Assembly (NCBI RefSeq): GCF_016908855.1
Contig: NZ_JAFBER010000021.1
Span: forward strand, 1 to 49,093
Length of the DNA stretch: 49,093 nt
Reading direction: 5' to 3'
Source of the DNA: Scopulibacillus daqui
GTDB taxonomy: Bacteria > Bacillota > Bacilli > Bacillales > Sporolactobacillaceae
The notes under the pieces are model-generated. The model did not search any database. It had not been told where the DNA came from and saw only the letters and a list, made by a program, of their open reading frames with translations. The translations under genes and the position numbers were made by a program. Positions 37,571-49,001 of this stretch are shown here, one piece after another; position 1 is the stretch's first letter; the number at the start of each line of letters is the position of its first letter.

Positions 37571-37614
37571 ACGGGCGGTATTACCCACTTGAATCATGGG
37601 AAATGACCGCCCGT
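37571..37614 (-). repeat. Long GC-rich hairpin in the tatD-rnmV gap
   Basis: ACGGGCGGT and ACCGCCCGT close a stem of about 16 pairs (9, a one-base bulge, 3, one mismatch, 4) around a 9-base loop. It is the only structured element in the 162-base gap where B. subtilis has yabE. Neither strand has a T run after it, so it is not a standard terminator. Its role is unknown. Confidence 0.6.
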
Positions 37615-37685
37615 ATTCATTACTTTATCTATATTATTTTTTGATGATCGCTCAAAAACAATGACGGCATCTATCCAAGTTGGAA

Positions 37686-38462
37686 CTAACTCGATGCCTT
37701 AATGCCAAAGCATCGTTTCGCATTTTCGGTTGTCAGTTTCGCTAGCTCCTCATAAGACATCCCTTTTAATTCAGCAATTTTTTCAGCAACCAACTTGACC
37801 CGGGCAGGCTCATTTCTTTTGCCCCGGTAAGGATGAGGGCTTAGATAGGGGCAATCTGTTTCAATAAGCAGTTTATCATCAGGGACTTTGACTGCAACTT
37901 CTTTCGGAAGACTGGCATTTTTGAATGTAACGGGACCGCCGAATGAGATATAAAAATTCATGTCAAGGCATTGCTTGGCCGCTTCCCAGTCAGCGCTGAA
38001 ACAATGCATAATACCGCCGACTTCTTCGGCGCCTTCTTCTTTTAGAATCTGAATAATATCATCTGTTGCCTCACGATTATGGATAATGATAGGCAACTGC
38101 ACCCGCTTAGCCAAATCAATTTGCTTTCTAAAGACATCCTTTTGGATATCTTTAGGAGATTTGTCCCAATGATAATCCAGCCCCATTTCTCCGAGCGCTA
38201 CAACTTTAGGATGCTTTGATAATTCTTCAATCCACTGCAAATCTTTATCTGTCATATCAACAGCGTCAACAGGATGCCAGCCTACAGCACCATAAATCGG
38301 CTCATATTCATCGATGATTTTAACGGCATCTGCAATGGTCGGCCGATCAAAACCAACCACCAGCATATTCGATACCCCTGCTTCTTCCGCTCTTGTTAAG
38401 ACATCATTAAAATCATCTTTAAATTCTCTGGCATTAATATGCGTATGCGTATCAAAAAGCAT
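37686..38462 (-). CDS. tatD: TatD-family metal-dependent deoxyribonuclease (YabD)
   Basis: TIM-barrel hydrolase of the TatD family; members cleave DNA, some with 3' to 5' activity, and some act on D-aminoacyl-tRNA. Metal ligands visible: DTHTHIN (His5 and His7), GEMGLDYHW, IIHNREA, GIMHCFS and ETDCPYLSP. The 258-residue length is normal. It follows metG with AAGGAGGAAG before its ATG, so the two are cotranscribed. Confidence 0.94.
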   Translation of the reverse strand: MLFDTHTHINAREFKDDFNDVLTRAEEAGVSNMLVVGFDRPTIADAVKIIDEYEPIYGAVGWHPVDAVDMTDKDLQWIEELSKHPKVVALGEMGLDYHWDKSPKDIQKDVFRKQIDLAKRVQLPIIIHNREATDDIIQILKEEGAEEVGGIMHCFSADWEAAKQCLDMNFYISFGGPVTFKNASLPKEVAVKVPDDKLLIETDCPYLSPHPYRGKRNEPARVKLVAEKIAELKGMSYEELAKLTTENAKRCFGIKASS

Positions 38463-38486
38463 AGACTTCCTCCTTGAACAAATAGG

Positions 38487-40463
<1,977 letters not shown>

Positions 40464-40519
40464 TTATCAATCAACAACACGTCCGAGAGGCTCAAAAAAA
40501 CCTCTATCTCTTTCACAAA

Positions 40520-40548
40520 ACTATACTAATGAGCTTAGTGAATGTCAA
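40520..40548 (-). promoter_or_regulatory. metG promoter (sigma-A)
   Basis: Minus strand TTGACA, 17-base spacer, TATAGT, about 75 bases before the metG start. Confidence 0.7.
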
Positions 40549-40735
40549 GAATGGCAAGGTTTTGAGCTTATTGTCGAATATTGTCAATGCAGAAAAATCG
40601 ATACTATTATAAAAATACCATTTAAACGTATGATAAATCCATTTTTTTAAATAGCTTTAAATTCATAAAAACTCCCATTTCATAGTTCTTATGGCTTATA
40701 TTATAGAAATCTATAAAAAAATTGATCTAAACACA

Positions 40736-40764
40736 TTGACGAGTTTCGGAAACACTGGTATTAT
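40736..40764 (+). promoter_or_regulatory. abrB promoter (sigma-A)
   Basis: TTGACG, 17-base spacer, TATTAT, about 60 bases upstream of the abrB start and immediately upstream of the Spo0A boxes. Confidence 0.75.
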
Positions 40765-40779
40765 AAGTAAAAATAAAAT

Positions 40780-40798
40780 CTTGTCGAATTATGACGGA
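40780..40798 (+). promoter_or_regulatory. Spo0A boxes in the abrB leader
   Basis: CTTGTCGAA (8 of 9 to TTTGTCrAA) is followed at once by TTATGACGGA, close to the tandem 0A boxes that I recall in the B. subtilis abrB leader. Starting about 15 bases after the -10 box, bound Spo0A would block transcription. Repression at the onset of stationary phase is inferred. Confidence 0.7.
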
Positions 40799-40825
40799 CT
40801 TTATCATTCGGGAGGAGAATTCAGT

Positions 40826-41104
40826 ATGAAATCAACAGGTATTGTTAGAAAGGTTGACGAACTTGGACGCGTTGTTATTCCGATTGAATTGCGCCGCACA
40901 CTAGGAATCAATGAAAAAGACGCTTTAGAAATTTATGTTGACGATGATAAGATTGTTCTTAAAAAATATAAACCTAGCATGACTTGCCAAATTACTGGCG
41001 ACACTGATGAAAATAACTTAAGTATCGACGGCGGCAAATTGATACTCAGCAAAGAAGGCGCTGAGCGCGTTCTTAAGGAAATTCAAGATTATCTTGAGAA
41101 ATAA
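40826..41104 (+). CDS. abrB: Transition-state regulator AbrB
   Basis: Represses stationary-phase genes during growth. The 92 residues comprise the swapped-hairpin DNA-binding domain (MKSTGIVRKVDELGRVVIPIELRRTLGINEKDALEIYVDDDKIVLKKYKP, about 1-52) with the DNA-contacting Arg residues, and a C-terminal dimerisation half. It is the only plus-strand gene here. Start at 40826 follows GGGAGGAG; in-frame codons upstream run through the promoter and are not translated. Relatives of SpoVT share the same first 50 residues. Confidence 0.96.
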   Translation: MKSTGIVRKVDELGRVVIPIELRRTLGINEKDALEIYVDDDKIVLKKYKPSMTCQITGDTDENNLSIDGGKLILSKEGAERVLKEIQDYLEK

Positions 41105-41133
41105 GGTGATGACTATGTCTTCACCTATTTTTT
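41104..41133 (+). terminator. abrB terminator
   Basis: AGGTGA/TCACCT stem (41104-41109 and 41121-41126) followed by ATTTTTTT. The 5' arm starts on the final base of the abrB stop codon. Confidence 0.75.
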
Positions 41134-41146
41134 TATTCTTTTATAC

Positions 41147-41184
41147 ATGAAAGCAGGCGGCAAATCTGCACCGCCTGCTTTCAT
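41147..41184. repeat. 14-bp perfect inverted repeat between abrB and rsmI
   Basis: ATGAAAGCAGGCGG and its exact complement flank a 10-base loop, between two convergent genes. Neither side has a T run, so it is not a normal intrinsic terminator, though it could stop or stabilise the rsmI transcript. Confidence 0.7.
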
Positions 41185-41200
41185 GTCCACCGCCGCAGCA

Positions 41201-42076
41201 TTATTTATCAATATGATAAGCTTGGTACACTTCCCTTTTAGGCATTTCCCTTTCTTTAGCTACTCGTTTTATAGCTTCTTTGCTTGTTTCCTTCTTAACT
41301 TTTACGTAATAGTCAACATGCTCTTCGATACTTAAGTCCTTCCACCAAGCTTCATTCAATTGATGCGCTTCACTTTCCCCTTCTACAATCAAGCAGCATT
41401 CACCTTTTAATGTTTCATTGTCCAGCCATTCTTTAATTTCTTCAACACTGCCCCTTACAAATGTTTCATATTTCTTAGTTAATTCTCTGCAAAGCGCCAT
41501 TTTTCTATTCCCGAGCACATTGAATATCATTTCTAAAGTATCTTTCACCCGGTGAGGCGATTCATAAAAAATGATGCTGTAAGGATTTTTTTCTAGATCA
41601 AGTAACGCTTTCTTCTTGTCTTTCTGATGCCTTGGCAAAAATCCATAAAATATAAAATGATCGGTGGGAACTCCCGATGCAATTAAACCTGTGATAGCAG
41701 CATTAGCCCCTGGCAAGGGAATAACGGGAATATGCTCACCGATGCATTGGACAACCAATTCATACCCCGGGTCAGAAATTGCCGGTGTACCCGCATCGGT
41801 GACTAATGCGATATCAGCGCCCTCTCTCAGTTCCTTAAGAAGCTTTTCCCCGCTTGTCTTTTTATTATGTTCGTGATAGCTCACTAGCGGCGCATGAATG
41901 CCAAAATGACTGCAAAGCTTCATTGTTTGCCTGGTGTCTTCTGCAGCAATCATGTCGACGGATTTTAAAATATTGAGTGTCCGAACTGTGATATCTTCTA
42001 AGTTGCCAATGGGTGTAGGCGCTAAATACAGTACGCCGCCTGCTCTGTCATCTTTAAAGCTTTGTTGAATCCACAT
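41201..42076 (-). CDS. rsmI: 16S rRNA 2'-O-methyltransferase RsmI
   Basis: Methylates C1402 of 16S rRNA in the decoding centre. It is a 291-residue tetrapyrrole-methylase-fold enzyme with LYLAPTPIGNLEDIT, AAEDTRQT, ALVTDAGTPAISDPG, PLPGANAAI and FYESPHR motifs, all family markers. Its start overlaps the end of the GIY-YIG gene by 23 bases, suggesting coupled translation. Confidence 0.96.
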   Translation of the reverse strand: MWIQQSFKDDRAGGVLYLAPTPIGNLEDITVRTLNILKSVDMIAAEDTRQTMKLCSHFGIHAPLVSYHEHNKKTSGEKLLKELREGADIALVTDAGTPAISDPGYELVVQCIGEHIPVIPLPGANAAITGLIASGVPTDHFIFYGFLPRHQKDKKKALLDLEKNPYSIIFYESPHRVKDTLEMIFNVLGNRKMALCRELTKKYETFVRGSVEEIKEWLDNETLKGECCLIVEGESEAHQLNEAWWKDLSIEEHVDYYVKVKKETSKEAIKRVAKEREMPKREVYQAYHIDK

Positions 42077-42338
42077 TGTCTTTCTCTCCTCCTTCTACAA
42101 GTATTTTTTTCTCAGCTCTTGTTAGTTGCTTGATTGCATATTCACGTTTGAGCGCATCTGACTTGCTTTCATACTTTTCTTGATGCACCAATTTCAGCGG
42201 CCGTCTCGAACGTGTATATTTAGAAGCCTTGCCTTGTTCATGCATGGCCATTCTCCGATTAATATTCACAGTATAACCAGTATAATAACTGCCGTCAGCA
42301 CATTCCAAAATATAAACAATATATTTACCTTCGCTCAT
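42054..42338 (-). CDS. yazA: GIY-YIG domain protein (YazA-like)
   Basis: A 94-residue protein with a UvrC-type GIY-YIG nuclease fold: [37 protein letters not shown] with the catalytic Tyr and Arg, and the Glu in REYAIKQL. Small members are common but their substrates are not firmly known. The start is uncertain: ATG at 42338 is preferred (GAGGATG upstream), and an ATG four codons earlier is possible. It overlaps the preceding methyltransferase gene by 14 bases. Confidence 0.85.
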   Translation of the reverse strand: MSEGKYIVYILECADGSYYTGYTVNINRRMAMHEQGKASKYTRSRRPLKLVHQEKYESKSDALKREYAIKQLTRAEKKILVEGGEKDNVDSTKL

Positions 42339-43062
42339 ATTCCAATACATCCTCAGTATAATGCCCTTGCTCGTCGTAAACGTATACAGGGGGCAAAATT
42401 TTCAAGCCTTCTTTGCCGTCCTTTGTACCTTCAATCAGTAAAATATTTGCCTCTTTCCCCTTTTTCGGATAAACAAATTGCACCCTTTTCGGCTCTAAGC
42501 GATGTTTGCGCATATACATCATAATGTCCATTAACCGATCAGGCCGATGAACAAAAGCCGCTTTTCCCTTTTGTTTCAACAGTTGGCTTGATACCGCAAT
42601 GACATCTTCTAATGTAATAAATATTTCGTGACGAGCTATAGCCAAATGCTCATTCAAATTCCGATCACGCGCTTGATGCTTTGGAAAATAAGGAGGGTTG
42701 CAGGTTACGATATCATATTGGTGTTTTCCGAGCTTTTCCGGAGCTGTTTTAACATCATCACAAAGAAATGACACCTGCCGTTCCAAGCCGTTTAAAGCAG
42801 CGCTTCTTTTTGCCATCTCGTAAAGTCTTGGCTGAATTTCAATGCCGGTTATATGGCCTTTTGTACGTGTTGTAAGCATGAAAGGAATCGCGCCGTTCCC
42901 GGTGCATAAGTCAACTAATGAACCTTTTTGAATAGGTACGTATACAAATTTGGCTAACAACACAGCATCTAATGAAAATGCAAAAACATCTGGACTTTGA
43001 ATGATTTTCAAATTAGTATCAAACAAATCATCTATTCGTTCATTTTTACCAAGAGTGACCAT
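42325..43062 (-). CDS. yabB: tRNA1(Val) (adenine37-N6)-methyltransferase-like protein (YabB)
   Basis: SAM-dependent methyltransferase with SAM loop [14 protein letters not shown], acidic GIEIQ and the N6-adenine catalytic motif NPPY (CNPPYFP). Length is 245 residues. Closest known activity is TrmN6-type modification of tRNA1(Val), but other adenine targets cannot be excluded. I start at ATG 43062, giving [14 protein letters not shown] like relatives; a TTG three codons upstream is an alternative. Confidence 0.88.
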   Translation of the reverse strand: MVTLGKNERIDDLFDTNLKIIQSPDVFAFSLDAVLLAKFVYVPIQKGSLVDLCTGNGAIPFMLTTRTKGHITGIEIQPRLYEMAKRSAALNGLERQVSFLCDDVKTAPEKLGKHQYDIVTCNPPYFPKHQARDRNLNEHLAIARHEIFITLEDVIAVSSQLLKQKGKAAFVHRPDRLMDIMMYMRKHRLEPKRVQFVYPKKGKEANILLIEGTKDGKEGLKILPPVYVYDEQGHYTEDVLEYERR

Positions 43063-43143
43063 ACGTTTCAATCATCCCTTTTAATTCTGTTCAGTTTTGA
43101 TCAGCTTTAACGGCAAAAAAATTGCCTTTCCAATAGGAAAGGC

Positions 43144-43503
43144 CTACTTCTTATTTAGGAAGGATAAACAAAATAAGCAGTCTCCTTCTTTTCTAATACT
43201 GCCGTAGTGAAGATTACAGATATGAAACCCCTCTTGATACAAGCGGGCAAGGTTGTCATATCCTTCTCCGACATCAGGTTCCGCAACCTTATGATTAACT
43301 GATTTGCCTTTTTGCGATTCAGACTTCTTCTCTTTCTGCAATGTTTCAATATGACGCCGCAAGTTGCGGTTTTCTATCGTCAAATGCTGATTTTCTTCTA
43401 AGAACTCTGCTAATTGAGCCTTCAAGTCTCCAAGCTCACTGTATAAGTGACCAATCTGTTCTTCCAAACGCAATACTTGTGAAAAAATGTCTTTCTTCTC
43501 CAA
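43144..43503 (-). CDS. yabA: Replication initiation control protein YabA
   Basis: Negative regulator of DnaA that also binds DnaN. Structure visible in 119 residues: an N-terminal coiled coil (about 1-60, [33 protein letters not shown]), a Lys/Ser linker and a C-terminal zinc-binding domain with [27 protein letters not shown] start at 43503, six bases after GAGGTGG, gives exactly the B. subtilis length and an MEKKDIF start; the ATG two codons earlier abuts the ribosome site. Confidence 0.94.
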   Translation of the reverse strand: MEKKDIFSQVLRLEEQIGHLYSELGDLKAQLAEFLEENQHLTIENRNLRRHIETLQKEKKSESQKGKSVNHKVAEPDVGEGYDNLARLYQEGFHICNLHYGSIRKEGDCLFCLSFLNKK

Positions 43504-43516
43504 GTTCATCCACCTC

Positions 43517-44347
43517 TTATTTAGTGGCTTGTGAAGAGACGGCACCTACTTCGATTAGCTCATCTAGTGTATACTCTATCACTTTTTGTTGTTCATCCAA
43601 CTCAACTTGGACAAGCCGTTCCAAAATGTTAAGTCCAACGACGCGACCTTTGCCATAATTAACTACAATATTTTCGCCAATATCCGGGAGTTCTTGTTTC
43701 GCGGATTCATATTGATCGTTTTCGTACTTTAAGCAGCACATTAGTCGTCCGCAAACCCCGGAGATCTTAGCTGGATTTAATGAAAGATTTTGGTCTTTTG
43801 CCATTTTTATCGAAACGGGTTCAAAATCTCCTAAAAAGGTTGAGCAACATAGCATCCTGCCACACGGGCCGATCCCGCCAAGCATTTTAGCCTCATCTCT
43901 TACACCTATTTGCCTTAATTCTATTCTAGTCTTGAACACAGCAGCTAAATCTTTGACTAATTCTCTAAAGTCAACACGTCCATCAGCTGTGAAATAAAAA
44001 ATAATTTTATTGCGATCAAAAGTGTATTCAACATCGACTAACTTCATATCTAATTGATGATCATTTATTTTTGCCAAACAAATGTCTAATGCTTCCTCAG
44101 CATCCGCACGGTTTTTCTCAACCTGAATTCTGTCTTCCTCAGTCGCTACACGAATGACTTTTTTCAAGGGAAGTACAACATCATCTTCATCTACTGACTT
44201 TTTCTCAATAACAGCTGTACCGTATTCAATCCCTCTGGTCGTTTCAACAATAACAGGAGCATCCTTTGGAATATCAAAATCACCAGGATCAAAATAGTAT
44301 ATTTTACCCGCTTTCTTAAAACGGACACCTACAATATCATACTGCAT
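43517..44347 (-). CDS. ricT: RicT (YaaT), PSP1-domain iron-sulfur RNA-processing and phosphorelay factor
   Basis: In B. subtilis RicT forms a complex with RicA and RicF that binds iron-sulfur clusters and promotes mRNA maturation and Spo0A phosphorylation. The 276-residue PSP1 protein shows [19 protein letters not shown] and [16 protein letters not shown] with clustered cysteines, consistent with cluster binding. The start overlaps the end of holB by 11 bases and has AAGGAGG before it. Confidence 0.95.
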   Translation of the reverse strand: MQYDIVGVRFKKAGKIYYFDPGDFDIPKDAPVIVETTRGIEYGTAVIEKKSVDEDDVVLPLKKVIRVATEEDRIQVEKNRADAEEALDICLAKINDHQLDMKLVDVEYTFDRNKIIFYFTADGRVDFRELVKDLAAVFKTRIELRQIGVRDEAKMLGGIGPCGRMLCCSTFLGDFEPVSIKMAKDQNLSLNPAKISGVCGRLMCCLKYENDQYESAKQELPDIGENIVVNYGKGRVVGLNILERLVQVELDEQQKVIEYTLDELIEVGAVSSQATK

Positions 44348-45344
44348 GATGCGATCCTCCTTGTAACCTGAGCACGAGCTGTTCCATAACGCTTTGCAGA
44401 TTTACGTTTGCACTCAGACGTTTCTTTGCAGCTAATACGGCTGACATTTTCCCTGTAATCTGCTGCATCGAGGACTTTAACGCTTGATTCTTTAATATAT
44501 CTATTTGATCAATGAACACAATATCCTTCTCATTTTCCAAATGAATGGCTAATATATCCCTAAGCCAGTAAAGAATAAAATCGAGTCCAATGTCCAGTTT
44601 ATGGACTTCGTCAAAATGAGGAAAGAATTGATCATAAATCATTAATAAAGGTGAATGGGATTGTCCCATTGTACCTTCCATTAATTGTATCACTAGTTGT
44701 CTTGCCTTAGCAAACCATTCATCATGGCAATAATCGACAGCCTCATCTATATCATTAGTTACAGCAGCACTAAGTTTGGCCAGCGGCTCGCTGATATTTT
44801 GTTGAACAAGTTGTTCCGCAATCTGTGCCTCAGGCAACGGAATAAAGGTCAACGTTTGACAGCGGGATACAATGGTATCTAAAAGCTTATGGGCTTGTTC
44901 GGTAATTAATACAGCAATCGTTTGCGGAGAAGGCTCCTCTATAAATTTAAGAAGGCTGTTGGCGGCCTGAGCCGTCATTTTATCCGCCTCTTCAATAACA
45001 AAGAATTTCCTGATGGATTCTACACCCCTATAAGAAAATTCTTTGAGAAGGTTCGATACTTGCTCTTTTTTAATGGATTTTCCATCCGGCTTTACCCATA
45101 CAAGGTCAGGATGATTGCCTGATAAAATCCGCCGGCAGTTGACGCATTCTTGACAAGGCTCAATCGTATCGTCATTTTTAGTTTGGCAAAAATACGCTTG
45201 GGCTAACAGGCTTGCCGCTTGCCGCTTGCCTGTTCCCTTTGGGCCTTCAAAGAGATAAGCATGGGCAAGCTGGTCCCTCCTTAATGCATTTGTTAAAATA
45301 CGTGAAACTGTCTTTTGTTGTTTTGCAAGGTCATGAAATCCCAT
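44337..45344 (-). CDS. holB: DNA polymerase III subunit delta'
   Basis: Clamp-loader component. The AAA+ domain includes AYLFEGPKGTGKRQAASLLA (P-loop), a zinc module with CQECVNCRRI, and the sensor region EEADKMTAQAANSLLKFIEEP. Length from ATG 45344 is 335 residues. The start is chosen by homology (MGFHDLAKQQ); its ribosome site is poor and it follows the yaaR stop at 45358 by only 13 bases, so coupling is likely. Confidence 0.94.
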   Translation of the reverse strand: MGFHDLAKQQKTVSRILTNALRRDQLAHAYLFEGPKGTGKRQAASLLAQAYFCQTKNDDTIEPCQECVNCRRILSGNHPDLVWVKPDGKSIKKEQVSNLLKEFSYRGVESIRKFFVIEEADKMTAQAANSLLKFIEEPSPQTIAVLITEQAHKLLDTIVSRCQTLTFIPLPEAQIAEQLVQQNISEPLAKLSAAVTNDIDEAVDYCHDEWFAKARQLVIQLMEGTMGQSHSPLLMIYDQFFPHFDEVHKLDIGLDFILYWLRDILAIHLENEKDIVFIDQIDILKNQALKSSMQQITGKMSAVLAAKKRLSANVNLQSVMEQLVLRLQGGSHHAV

Positions 45345-45357
45345 CCATATCACACTT

Positions 45358-45801
45358 TCAAATACATAAATTAATAAGCAATCCCTTAATTTCGCCAAGC
45401 TTTGCTAAGAGACTGATGCTGTCTGTATGTTTATTTAATACCTCATCAGTTAATTGGATTAATTTTTGATCGATTTTTTTCACCAGCGCCTGCCTGTGCG
45501 CTGACGATGGGTGCCAAGATTTGGATTGTTTCATTTCCAATCCTGACTGAAGCACTTCTTTAATCAATTGCTGAATATAACTTTTATACAATTGTACATC
45601 TTTTATGGTTTGCGAGACGGCTAACCGGTTAGCTTGTCCTTCTATTTTATTAAGAAGCTGCCCGAGGATTTCCTCTTGCAGCTTCCCTTGTTGTCTTTTT
45701 ATATTTTGTTGAAACGACGTTTGGGTTTTGCCAGTCGCTTGCAGCTCTGGGTTTTTAAGAACATTCCTTATAAGCTGTTCTTTTGATACTTTAACCGACA
45801 T
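45358..45801 (-). CDS. yaaR: YaaR-like DUF327 protein
   Basis: A 147-residue, mainly helical, Gln/Lys-rich soluble protein; LNKIEGQANRLAVSQTIKDVQLYKSYIQQLIKEVL and the C-terminal KIDQKLIQLTDEVLNK are family markers. Function is unknown as far as I know. It lies between darA and holB, the conserved Bacillus order, and has GGAG upstream of the ATG. Confidence 0.88.
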   Translation of the reverse strand: MSVKVSKEQLIRNVLKNPELQATGKTQTSFQQNIKRQQGKLQEEILGQLLNKIEGQANRLAVSQTIKDVQLYKSYIQQLIKEVLQSGLEMKQSKSWHPSSAHRQALVKKIDQKLIQLTDEVLNKHTDSISLLAKLGEIKGLLINLCI

Positions 45802-45855
45802 ATTTGACTCCTATTTATTTTTTTTAGGGCGCGAAAACTTCCTGAGCTAAATTTA

Positions 45856-46853
<998 letters not shown>

Positions 46854-46881
46854 TCATCATTCTCCTTTAAAAGAAGCCTCT

Positions 46882-48321
46882 TCATAAGTCGAACACGCTT
46901 ATCTTTCCTTCTTGTACTGCTTTGCCGCTTTGAAAACGCGCGCCGGCATGCCGCCAGTATTGAATCATTTCAATTGATCTATCCGTCAATCTTTCACCTT
47001 TTAAAACAATCGGGATGCCCGGCGGGTAAGGAATAATATCTTCTGCAGAAATGCCGTTCTCCGCTTCCGTTATAGGCCGGTGGATGCTTGTTAAGTGTTG
47101 CATTTGATCATAATTTAAAGCCAATGACGCCATAGGTTCAGGCATACATTTCTTGCCGTTTGGCTGCCTTCTGCGGCTGGGCAAGTCGTTTAGGGCTTGC
47201 TTTATGATATGGGGCACCGTGGAATAAGCCAATTGATCACTAATGCCTAAGATCAATAGAACATGCATAGGGTCAGCAAGTTCTGGATAAATGCCATATG
47301 ACATGAACCTTTTCTGAAGCATATATCCGGAAACATCAGAAGATGATTGCAGCAAAATTTTAAACGGATCCCTTTTATAACGGTATCCTTCTCCTGTAAC
47401 GACATGTATTTGCGGTATTTCTTGCAATTGGCTTTCTAATTGTTTTATATGGGCTAATATCCTCTGCAGCATTCTTTCGGGAATACTCGCCATATAATGT
47501 CTAGCCAAATCTAGAGAGGCCATAATGGGATAAGAAGGGCTTGAAGACTGCAGCATGCTTAAATATTTTTCAACAGAATCTGTTAAGTCCCGGGCATCCC
47601 GATGGATATGTAGATATGATCCCATCGTCATAGCGGGAAGCGTTTTATGAGCAGAATGGACAACAATATCTGCCCCAAAAGTTAATGAACTTTCCGGCAC
47701 GGGCTGTCCAAGCTTAAAATGGGCGCCATGCGCTTCGTCAACCAATACCCTTAGCCCCTTGTCTTTAGCCGTTTCGATCACTTCTTGACAGTCTTCTGCC
47801 GCCATTCCGTAATAGTTGGGATACGTTAAGATCAGCGCTTTGGCATCAGGATATTTATCAAGTGCCTCTAGCACAACTTTTTTAGTTATACCAACTGGAA
47901 GTTCCGTTTCTTCATCGATTACCGGTGATAGAAAAACGGGATTGGTTTGAGAGAGCTGGACAGCATTAAAAATAGACTTATGGGAATTCCGCTGAACAAG
48001 CACTCGATCTCCCGCACGGCATGTCGACAAAATCATTGTTAAATTGCCGACTGTTGAACCGTTGACAAGGAAGTAACTTTTTCCGGTTTGATAATAATCA
48101 GCCAGCAAATTCTGCGCCTCTAAAATTGGCCCCTGGGGTTGATATAAATCATCCAGCCCTTCTAGTTCGGTACTGTCTATTGATAATAATTTTTGAAAAG
48201 TGTCCTTGCCTTTTTTGGGAAAAACAATGCCATCCTTATGGCCCGGAACATGAAAAGACACTCGTTGTTTTTTCTGGTAACCAAGTAACGCGTCTAATAA
48301 GGGTGTTCTATTTTGATCCAT
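46882..48321 (-). CDS. yaaO: Orn/Lys/Arg decarboxylase family PLP protein (YaaO-like)
   Basis: A 479-residue fold-type I PLP enzyme of the short Gram-positive Orn/Lys/Arg decarboxylase group. The VNGSTVGN loop, the PLP-stacking VDEAHGAHF and the Schiff-base Lys in HSAHKTLPAM are present, and the C-terminal domain ends in YPPGIPIVLKGE. The substrate (lysine, arginine or ornithine) cannot be told from sequence. It follows csfB, from which it is separated by a terminator and a 97-base AT-rich gap with a TATCATATGATA palindrome at 48362-48373. Confidence 0.92.
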   Translation of the reverse strand: MDQNRTPLLDALLGYQKKQRVSFHVPGHKDGIVFPKKGKDTFQKLLSIDSTELEGLDDLYQPQGPILEAQNLLADYYQTGKSYFLVNGSTVGNLTMILSTCRAGDRVLVQRNSHKSIFNAVQLSQTNPVFLSPVIDEETELPVGITKKVVLEALDKYPDAKALILTYPNYYGMAAEDCQEVIETAKDKGLRVLVDEAHGAHFKLGQPVPESSLTFGADIVVHSAHKTLPAMTMGSYLHIHRDARDLTDSVEKYLSMLQSSSPSYPIMASLDLARHYMASIPERMLQRILAHIKQLESQLQEIPQIHVVTGEGYRYKRDPFKILLQSSSDVSGYMLQKRFMSYGIYPELADPMHVLLILGISDQLAYSTVPHIIKQALNDLPSRRRQPNGKKCMPEPMASLALNYDQMQHLTSIHRPITEAENGISAEDIIPYPPGIPIVLKGERLTDRSIEMIQYWRHAGARFQSGKAVQEGKISVFDL

Positions 48322-48405
48322 TGTTCATCCTTAATATATCTAATCTTTAATATTTATATTTTATCATATGATAGAACATCCTTCACTTTATCTATGTACA
48401 TGTTA

Positions 48406-48440
48406 AAAACAAAAACAGACACCCCTAAGAAGAATGCCTG
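48406..48440 (-). terminator. csfB terminator
   Basis: Minus strand CAGGCA/TGTCTG stem (48435-48440 with 48416-48421, one G-T pair) followed by TTTTTGTTTTT. The stem spans the csfB stop codon. Confidence 0.6.
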
Positions 48441-48646
48441 CTTTCAACTGCATCTTTAAGCGTCAAGCTTAATTTCGATAATTTTTTTAAGATATATCGA
48501 TATTTTATATCGCTAACATCTGTTTCTATTATATGTTTTTGGCAAGAATCACAGATTAATTGTTCACAAATATGAATCCCGCTTCTTTTTTGTTTTTCAC
48601 ATATAATACACGTTTCCCCCGCATGTTTGTTCGTTATTGCAGCCAT
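48425..48646 (-). CDS. csfB: Anti-sigma factor CsfB (Gin)
   Basis: A 73-residue zinc-finger protein: Cys13/Cys16 and Cys32/Cys35 (TCIICE, ICDSC) with GIHICEQLICDSC and TDVSDIKYRYILKKL, the pattern of Gin, which restrains sigma-G and sigma-E in B. subtilis. The start at 48646 follows GGAGGTGG by six bases; an ATG eleven codons upstream lies across the ribosome site. As in B. subtilis it is the first gene after the rRNA operon, and a sigma-F-like promoter precedes it. The xpaC and yaaN genes that follow in B. subtilis are absent. Confidence 0.93.
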   Translation of the reverse strand: MAAITNKHAGETCIICEKQKRSGIHICEQLICDSCQKHIIETDVSDIKYRYILKKLSKLSLTLKDAVESRHSS

Positions 48647-48666
48647 GTCAATCCACCTCCAATAGT

Positions 48667-48696
48667 CATCCTTGCCCAACTTTTAAGAAAATATTC
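48667..48696 (-). promoter_or_regulatory. Sigma-F-type promoter of csfB
   Basis: Minus strand GAATA, exactly 15 bases, GGCAAGGATG. The -10 is nearly identical to that at yabS (GGCAATGATG) and the spacing is the same. It would give a leader of only about 15 bases before the ATG. csfB is sigma-F-controlled in B. subtilis. Confidence 0.55.
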
Positions 48697-48781
48697 ATGC
48701 TCCCTTTATTTATAAAAAGAATTTTTATATTATATGGAGTTTTTATGTTGTTCGTGTTTGTCAATAAAAAAAAGTTTGAAA

Positions 48782-48820
48782 CCAAAAAAGGGCAGGTATA
48801 TGATACCTGCCCTTTTTTGG
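48782..48820 (-). terminator. rRNA operon terminator
   Basis: A perfect 18-bp inverted repeat with a 3-base loop (arms 48782-48799 and 48803-48820) just downstream of 5S; the T run forms the distal arm on the minus strand. It isolates the rRNA operon from csfB. Confidence 0.92.
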
Positions 48821-48825
48821 CTGAT

Positions 48826-48941
48826 GCCTGGCGGCGTCCTACTCTCACAGGGGGAAGCCCCCAATTACCATCGGCGCTGAAGAGCTTAACGACCGTGTTC
48901 GGGATGGGAACGGGTGTGACCTCTTCGCCATTGCCGCCAGA
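48826..48941 (-). rRNA. rrf: 5S ribosomal RNA
   Basis: Complete 5S rRNA read on the minus strand, about 116 bases, opening TCTGGCGGC and closing GCCGCCAGGC, which form helix I. The internal GAAGAGGTCACACCCGTTCC and GAACACGG segments are typical for Bacillus. Exact ends may be off by one or two bases. Precursor trimming would be by RNase M5 (rnmV in this window). Confidence 0.95.
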
Positions 48942-49001
48942 CATGTTATGCAGTTGAAGATTGAACCTTCAAAACCAGTAGCGAATATAGACATGTGAAT
49001 T

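Noticed and set aside
48362-48373. TATCATATGATA palindrome upstream of yaaO as an operator
   Set aside because: A 12-base AT-rich palindrome is not rare in such sequence and no regulator or promoter ties it to a function.
48637-48957. Open frames over the 5S region on both strands
   Set aside because: They run through the 5S rRNA and its terminator and do not resemble proteins.
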